Part shown: piece after piece, positions 57,580 to 64,000 of the stretch | How positions within the stretch are numbered: the first letter of the stretch is position 1 | Layout of the letters: each line of letters begins with the position of its first letter | Assembly (NCBI GenBank): GCA_958510875.1 | Contig: OY294067.1 | Span: 247,829,736-247,893,735 of the forward strand | Direction: 5' to 3' | Origin: Endomychus coccineus | Taxonomy: Eukaryota > Arthropoda > Insecta > Coleoptera > Endomychidae | Length of the DNA stretch: 64,000 nt | Notes under the pieces: generated by a model | Seen by the model: only the letters and a program-made list of their open reading frames with translations | Database searches by the model: none | Told to the model about the DNA's origin: nothing | Position numbers and translations under genes: made by a program

Positions 57580-59095
57580 ATAATCTTTATTTAGAGAAAA
57601 TCGGTAACTCCATGATAAAAGGTTTTTGGAACTTCATAAATGAAAAGAAGGCCCGACTAGGTTCTATGCGTTTTAATGAAACACTATTGATGATTCCAAA
57701 GAAATTGTTGAAGCATTTGATACATTCTTCGCCAGTGTATACTCTGAACCTAATTACGATAACGATTTCAGCAATATTCCAGATTTGACCAACATAACTC
57801 ATCATTTTTGAATATTGTATCAATAAATCAACCAGAAATTGTAACTGCTATTAAAAACCTTATGAATAAATACACCTCTGGACATGATCAAATATCAAGC
57901 TTCTTAATAAAAGATTGACTTCTGCGTCTGTTGACCCACTACGGAGTTTGTTCAATGTCAGTTTGAAATCCAATAAATTTCCTAATGTTTGGAAAAAAGC
58001 AAAGATCATTCCCGTTCACAAATCTGCTGATTTTGGTATTATACTCAATTATTGTTTAATTGCGATATTGTATAACTTATCTAAGGTATTTGAGATGTGT
58101 CTGTAACAGCGCATTTATAGTACTTTCTCGCATACCAACATGGATTTGTGCAAAGGAGATCTACGGTTACGAATCTTACTTCTTTGAACACGTATATTGC
58201 TGCTGTTCTTGACAATCAAGGACCAAATGTGTTGTTAGCTTCAGTCGTAGAGTACATCCCATTTCCTTCGATTATCTTTTACATAATAATCCTTTCTCGT
58301 ACTACTACAGTCAAAGACTTTGGTGTTCTATACGATCATCAGTTCACTTTCAATCTACATATAAGTGATATGCGTGCTAAAGCTAATAGAACTTTAGGGT
58401 TTGTATTGAGGCATTCCAAATATTTCAACAATTTGGGGGTACTACAAACACTATTCAATTCATTAGTTAGACCAAAAGTGGAATATGCTTTGCTCATCTG
58501 GAACCCTCAGTATAAATTCTAAATTACACTAATTGAGAGCATTCAACGTAAATATTTGAAATATCTCTGGTTTAGAGCTTTCAATATCTTTCCTTGAAGA
58601 GGTTTTAACCATCAATTATTATTATCTACTTTTAATTGTCTGACACTTGAACTGAGAAGAACAATAAGGAGCACAATATTCCTCCATAATTTATTGAATA
58701 ATAATATTGACTGCAGTTGATTATTAGATAAATTGAATTTTGTTATACCTAGATTATCTTCTCGCTGTCCTTTAACTTTTTACAATGTTAGTTCTGATAC
58801 AAATGTGTTATCTAGATGTCCGATATTTGTCATGACAACAAACTTTAATGTTATTTGTTCACAATGTTACTTATTTTCCAATAGTATTCAGTGCCTTATT
58901 AGTGTGGTCAGGTGAAGTTATTCGTCACCATTTAATCTAAAAATTCCGCTTGTTTATTTTCATTATTCCTATTACATATTATTTGTGTTATATATTTCTT
59001 GTTGTTCTTTATATTATGTTGCTCTGTATTGTTTGTCCTATAATTGGGTTAACCTGTTGGGCATATATATATATATTCTAAATGAATAAATAAAT
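57580..59095 (+). pseudogene. Jockey-type LINE, 5'-truncated, with A-rich tail
   Basis: In order on the plus strand: SMIKGFWNFINEKKARLGSM (57615), IVEAFDTFFASVYSEP, AIKNLMNKYTSGHDQISSFL (N-terminal RT palm motif), PLRSLFNVSLKSNKFPNVWK then KAKIIPVHKSADFG (57933-58030), FVQRRSTVTNLTSLNTYIAA, then after a deletion of the catalytic region TVKDFGVLYDHQFTFNLHIS and FVLRHSKYFNNLGVLQTLFN. It ends in AATAAATAAATAAAAG at 59083-59098, the usual Jockey-type tail. Several stops. Confidence 0.85.
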
Positions 59096-59169
59096 AAAAG
59101 CTCAGAAAAAGGTAGAAGTATTTAACAACTATGTGGACGTAAAAGCCATATGGACAATTTAAAGTAAAA

Positions 59170-59454
59170 TTGTTGAGTATGTTATGTAAAGTTGAACAAG
59201 AATGCCAGAACGAATGTAGAACACTATACTGCAGAGAATACAAAATTTGCATTCATCACTACCAGTATGGCTGCAGTGAATGCGAAATTTGCTTTCATCA
59301 CTACCAGTGTGATTGTCCTGAATATGTGGTGAAGATTACTTTGTGTAAACATGTGCACTTAGTAAGAATGCATGAGGGGCGAATGGGAACTAACTCTGTT
59401 TTAGATGAAGTTTCAGCGCGTTCAGGGAAAAATACACGTATTAAACCACAGTAG
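59170..59454 (+). pseudogene. SWIM zinc-finger fragment (MULE-related)
   Basis: An open 94-codon frame. CFHHYQCDCPEYVVKITLCK then HVHLV fits the SWIM pattern C-x-C-x(n)-C-x-H seen near the C-terminus of MULE transposases and derived insect proteins. The preceding 16 residues repeat the motif (C-I-H-H-Y-Q-Y-G-C-S-E-C then C-F-H-H-Y-Q-C-D-C-P-E), a small internal duplication. No start or splice context; likely a transposon fragment, though a captured exon cannot be excluded. Opposite in strand to the MULE remnant at 60800. Confidence 0.5.
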
Positions 59455-59477
59455 GATGAGGAAATCAACGACCAGAG

Positions 59478-59562
59478 GTAAACTCGGCGGCTTTTTATCC
59501 TTGCGGTCAGAATAAGTCTTAAGCTTAATTGAACGTATCTAAAGCGGCCGAGATTACCTCAA
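59478..59562. repeat. Short inverted repeat
   Basis: GAGGTAAACTCGGCGGCTTT and AAAGCGGCCGAGATTACCTC pair with one change; ~85 bp, MITE-like. Confidence 0.45.
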
Positions 59563-59833
59563 TAACTGTACCAATTCTGTTCAATAAAATCAGAAATGCA
59601 TATCATAAAAATTTATTAAATATAACCCTAAAAACAGTACACAAATTCTTAAAACATACAAAAATATATTTCAATATTACATAGCAGAACTATGATAATT
59701 CGAAGTTAACTTAACAAATTCTAACGTTGACCATTATTAAAATCATGAATTTGGTGTTGAAGGTATTCTTGTCTTTTCAGAGTATTCCAAATAGGTACAT
59801 ATGGCTTGTGAATACTTTGCAACTTTACTTATA

Positions 59834-60771
59834 CAGGGTGAGTCAGTTTTTTGTAGACAAACTGCAACAGGAGATAGAACAAGTGTTTTTAAGAAGAAAA
59901 GTTCCCATAAACATATGTCGTAGAAGGCTCCGTTTTCGAGATACAGGGTGTTGAAATTGAAAAAATTAATTTCGTTTTTTGCGAATATCTACGGAACCGT
60001 TTATCGTACAAGAGACAGCTTTTGTAAGCATTTTCTACTCATAGTAAGCTATGTTCTGTGCGATAAAAAAAAATTTTTTACTCTTAATTGGTAAAGATTT
60101 TGAAGGGGTAGTGGGTGTTTTTCTCCCCAACTTCTGCGCCACTGGAACAAGTACGGTACGTTTTTGAGACAACCATTTGAACTGCCAATTTTTTTACACA
60201 AAAAAAGTACTCGTAGTCATAAGTTCTAAAGTTGACCGTTTTCGAGAAAAATCAACTTTTATGTTGAAAAACATGGTCAATTCTTACTAATTAAACAAAA
60301 TTTATTCAAACGTTAGAACAAGTAACAAAACCATAGGATTGACCATGTTTTTCAAGACAAAAGTCGATTTTTCTCGAAAAAGGTCTAATTTAGAGCTTAT
60401 GACCATTGGTACCTTTTTTGTGTAGAAAACATTGGCGGTTCAAATGGTTGTCTCAAAACCGTACTTTCTTCAGTGGCGTAGAAGTTGAGGAGAAAAACAC
60501 CAACTACCCCTTCAAAATCTTCACCAATTATGACTAAAAAAAACGCACAGAACATAGCTCACTATGAGTAGAAAATGCTCACGAAAGCAGTTTTCTGTAC
60601 GATAAACGGTTCCGGAGACATTTGCAAAAAACGAAATTTTTTTTTCAATTTTAACACCCTGTATCTCGAAAAAGAAGCATTCTACGACATATGTTTATAG
60701 AAACTTTTCTCCTTAAAAACATCTGTTCTATCTCCTGTTGAAGTTTGTCTACAAAAAACTGACTCACCCTG
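59834..60771. mobile_element. Palindromic mariner-related element, copy 3 (best preserved)
   Basis: Ends CAGGGTGAGTCAGTTTTTTG and its reverse complement, flanked by TA (59832-59833, 60772-60773). Outer arms are 110 bp each; an inner pair of CAGGGTGTTGAAATT ends lies at 59944 and 60661, each with TA, so the inner 718-bp unit occupies the exact centre of the outer palindrome (TTTTCGAGATA / TATCTCGAAAA). Non-coding. Confidence 0.9.
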
Positions 60772-60799
60772 TATTTCATTTTGAAAATTAGTTAGAAAA

Positions 60800-61960
60800 T
60801 CAATGAAAACAAATACAGAGAGATGTGGAGAATTTGAAGTTTAGTTGATGTGCCAATGGAACAATTCGCATACGTTGGTGGTGCGAGCGGCGCTTGCTGT
60901 TTTTGATGCCCATAAATGGGATAGAAAAACGGCACTCGGATATGTAAGTGTTGATGAAATAATCAGCAAACAAAGCAACGTTATCATTTTCTGGTTGAAT
61001 ATCAGATAATGTTAAAACATACACATCATCGACATCTTGTGGTTCTAGAAAGAATGGTCCAAAACAATAACCAATCCATTTTCCAACCTCCGTTCTTTCT
61101 TTATAATCTGCTGAAAGTCCAAGTTTTTGTATTGCACGCCATCAAGCTTGCATTAAATGGAATCTGCTACCAATTATTTTTATTTGTGACCAAACTATTC
61201 AAGCTGCATTATGAATAGCCAACTCAAAATCTGCCACAATTTTGGTGGGACAGAACGAGAGAGAAAGACTTTTCAGCTCCAAATTCGAAACACTTTTTCC
61301 ATGGTAGCACACAAAACACTAATGGTACATAATGACCATTAAAGCAACCATGTTTGGTGAACAAGAGCAAGAAAAATGTTGGTGCAGTAGTCGAAAGTAC
61401 TATCCACATAAATTTTCTGGCTTAAGCAAAGATGCTTCAAATTTGTGAAACAGTTAAACACTAGTATATTGTAATCTTCGGTATTGACAAAAAGAAATTC
61501 TTCCCTACGGCTAGTCAAAAATTGTATCTCTGGCTTCAGTGACATATGAACTACTATTTTTGTTTTGGGAAGTACTGATTTTAATTTTCTTTTTGCGTTA
61601 TACATATTCTTCCTTATACAGGACAGATACGTTGTTGTAATAATTATTGTTATTGATCTTTGGCAGTAAGGGAACACAAAATTTAACTTGATTGACTACC
61701 AATATCCACAGCTTCACGTTATGCCTTAAATTCGATTTCGATATTTTGGTTTTTTGGAACCGCTCCATAAATATTTGCTAGATGCTTGGAAGTCTTGCCG
61801 CTCCACTCGTTCTCGTCACTTTTGACATCTTCTTTGAAAGAAAACTTATAGTGATCTACCAAGAGCATACATTTTTCTCATTGACTAACTATGTCTTTAA
61901 CACATTGTCGGTGTTCATCAAAAATCTCGTCTATTGTTCGACCACGAGAGATGCCAGATA
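60800..61960 (-). pseudogene. MULE (Mutator-like) transposase remnant
   Basis: Minus strand. Possible FLYWCH-like N-terminal finger near 61860 (CMLLVDHYKFSFKEDVKSDE). Then SCIRKNMYNAKRKLKSVLPK, REEFLFVNTEDYNILVFNCF, and the catalytic-domain start IYVDSTFDYCTNIFLALVHQ (normally D-G-T-F). A frameshift near 61370 leads to KHGCFNGHYVPLVFCVLPWK. Past a stop, FHLMQAWWRAIQKLGLSADY, VGKWIGYCFGPFFLEPQDVD and DVYVLTLSDIQPENDNVALF match the MULE C-terminal region. Dead copy; order and spacing are right for the MULE domain. Confidence 0.75.
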
Positions 61961-63199
61961 GGCGGACTAGACGAGCTCAAACTAGTCACCCTTTCAATAT
62001 CATGCTCGAGACCTGCCGAACTTCTTCCTGTCGGACTTCATTTTTCTCTCATTTAATGGCCAAGTTTACCTTTGAAGATTATGGCAGAACATTTCTAGCA
62101 GGCCTAGTTTACCTGTGTAACTAGTACATGCTCTGTTAAGCGGTAAGAGAATGTAGTACAACAAGTAGCAGATAAGATCCTGACACAAAGCAAATAATAG
62201 TTTTGTTTTGAGCAGTAAATGAATACGAAACGCGCTGAAATTTAAGCACAAGTCCACAATTCAAAACTATGTCGAGTTGCGACTTTTACTGTAGTTTCTA
62301 CCAACTACTATACTGATAAATCTACTGCAACATTTTAAATGGGCGAATGACGCACATGCGCAGTGTAAGCCTTTTCTATAGTTCTTGCTATATTTCTTTC
62401 ATGATATCTAATGGGATGCCACCTTACAAGAATATTAAATAATATGCATTTATTTTAATTTTTTTTCCCTGGCAGACGATCTGAAATGTTATAGATTAAT
62501 AATAAAATCCACACAAGATTCAACTGGGTTGCAAAATGTTATAAATAATGTATTTACATGAAGCTGTTTGAATGTTTTAAATACAGAAAAATGATAAACT
62601 ATCATATTTTATAGATCACCATTTATTATAAATTCGAAAAATCATATTAATAATGCATACCTCACTGAGTGTATATAAATATTGGATCTATAATGATAAA
62701 TTATGTTTTAACAGTTTTAACAATGTCAACAGCATCATCGAAAAATCCCTCATATCTTAATAACATTGTTGCTGCAAGAACAATTTATTTAGTTGTCCAA
62801 TCATTTGTTCACCATTAGAACAGAATGAATACAAAACAAATTCCTGGCATTCAATTTGGAATACGTCGTTATTCTGCAACACGCTCTCGCCATAATGTAG
62901 TAAATTTGGACAAATTATCTGATCGAAGAATAAAAGCAAGTTGAAGTTTCAAATCCAATATATCCAGTAACTTAATGAATTGCCCACCCATCCTTCAAAC
63001 CACATTCCTTATCGTCATAAAAGGCACAGTTTTTGTTACATGAAGATGGCCATCGAGCAAATTGTATATTCAATTCACCACTTCATGGATCATCTATTTG
63101 AAATGAAAACGATTATTTCATTAATTAAATTTGAATTATCTGTGTCAAATATTCATTTAAAACAATAAAATCATAAATTATGAATTTATTTGATAATTT
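61961..63199. other. No assigned gene
   Basis: AT-rich; short frames at 61891-62124 and 62757-62939 are not recognisable. The start may include more of the MULE N-terminus. Confidence 0.4.
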
Positions 63200-63400
63200 T
63201 GTTAATTCTTTGTTGAAGAATGTTCCCTTTTTGTTTTTCTCTTTTATTTCTTGATTTGTCTCTTTTTTACAGTAAAATCAAATTGGGATATTCTAGGTCT
63301 TCTTAAACTATATTCTCTGTATACATCAATTTATTATTCTGTACAAATAATGGGCTTATGTCGTCAATAAATAAATAAAAAAATGAATTCATAAATAAAA
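63200..63400 (+). mobile_element. Probable LINE 3' tail
   Basis: TTCTGTACAAATAATGGGCT then TATGTCGTCAATAAATAAAT, followed by A-rich DNA: this resembles the 3' end of Jockey-type LINEs. No coding part is attached. Confidence 0.4.
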
Positions 63401-63501
63401 AAAACATAGAGGTCAGAATGCAGGAAGAAAAACCGACCTTTTTAGCTACTTAATTCATTCCACCTTTTCACTGATAAATTAGAAAGCAATCACATCTTAG
63501 T

Positions 63502-64000
63502 TGTGGAATCTAAAACGTGTGTCTTACTTTACGTTTGAAATAATTATGTCACTGTCACACTGACATCATCAATAATCTACAAATTTCATACCTATTTATT
63601 TCAGTTGTAAAACAATAATGAACTACAAATTATGAAATAATTATGTGAACTTTGAACCTTTTCAAATTACAACTGGCGCCGGTCGCACGGGGCAAGAAAC
63701 GGCCCCAAATTAACAAGACCGAGGTAAAATGTATAAACTCTAACTTACGCGCAGCGAGCTCCTCGAGGCATATGTCAAAATGATTTCGTTCGTAGCTGAT
63801 TACATAGGACGTCTGGCGTTCATGCAATTATGTTTTTAGATAATTCGAACCTTCTAATTTCGATAGGCCACGTGAAAATCCCAAAGTCCAAAGCGCTAAA
63901 GACTTCTGAGTGTTACAATATTTGTATAAAATTGCGAAATTCAGCACTTTTAGAAACTTCAAATCAATTATGACATAATTATTCCAAACGTAAAGTAAGA
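63502..64000. repeat. Composite inverted-end repeat, copy 2 (runs off the window)
   Basis: GTTGTGGAATCTAAAACGTG onward matches 24545-24710 almost exactly, then jumps to sequence equal to 25058-25380, lacking the LTR-like segment. The closing inverted arm begins near 63972 and continues past the window. Confidence 0.65.

Noticed and set aside
1..64000. CRISPR arrays, prokaryotic operons, integrated virus genes
   Set aside because: No direct-repeat/spacer pattern, no Shine-Dalgarno-led gene clusters, and no viral capsid, envelope or replication proteins recognised; all reverse transcriptases seen are of LINE or Penelope type.

Overview
This is AT-rich animal nuclear DNA, most likely from an insect (possibly a beetle; that is inference). 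Support: spliced exons with GT-AG junctions, polyadenylation signals, a nuclear copy of mitochondrial nad5 that reads well only in the invertebrate mitochondrial code, and a dense load of insect-type transposons (mariner, Helitron, hAT, Tigger/pogo, MULE, Penelope, Jockey-like LINEs). There are no operons, prokaryotic genes or CRISPR arrays. Most long open frames are transposon debris.

Host genes. (1) A plus-strand gene contributes three exons with matching phases: 11365-11557, 22616-23061 and 26727-28215 (stop), followed by a polyadenylation signal. The product is a disordered, Ser/Asn/Asp/Lys-rich protein of at least about 700 residues. I could not name it with confidence. A possible alternative last exon with the right phase lies at 34299-34434. 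(2) A tiny minus-strand gene at about 51845-52699 encodes a secreted peptide holding a single saposin-A-type (SapA) domain, with its last two coding exons and a polyadenylation signal visible. (3) An orphan candidate coding exon sits at 37528-37713 (+).

Mobile DNA by region. 1-4000: palindromic CAGGGTG-ended elements, then a hAT element (2044-3696, 8-bp duplication) inside a tandem array. 4860-6860: decayed Jockey-type LINE. 14160-15190: LINE RNase H remnant. 15239-16556: palindrome with a ~135-bp tandem array. 17278-20280: two Penelope (PLE) fragments head to head, one split by a palindromic element. 23400-24530: a second head-to-head PLE pair. 24532-25910: LINE fragment plus a composite repeat with an LTR/primer-site look, seen again at 63502-64000. 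38461-41843: three-level nest, a DD34D mariner broken by a Helitron broken by a rosa-like mariner with ~600-bp inverted ends. 43067-45051: palindrome made from two inverted mariner copies. 47255-51631: Tigger transposon with a 5'-truncated Penelope inserted (13-bp duplication). 53570-54599: second hAT. 57580-61960: LINE, SWIM zinc-finger fragment, another palindrome, and a MULE remnant.

The unifying theme is inverted duplication. At least eight elements from unrelated classes are near-palindromic, and several show how they arose: a copied transposase start inside an inverted repeat, two inverted transposase halves, and head-to-head Penelope fragments. The Penelope copies also carry hammerhead-ribozyme-like motifs. 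I see no single new defence or metabolic system; the most novel items are the nested palindromic transposons and the mini-SapA gene.
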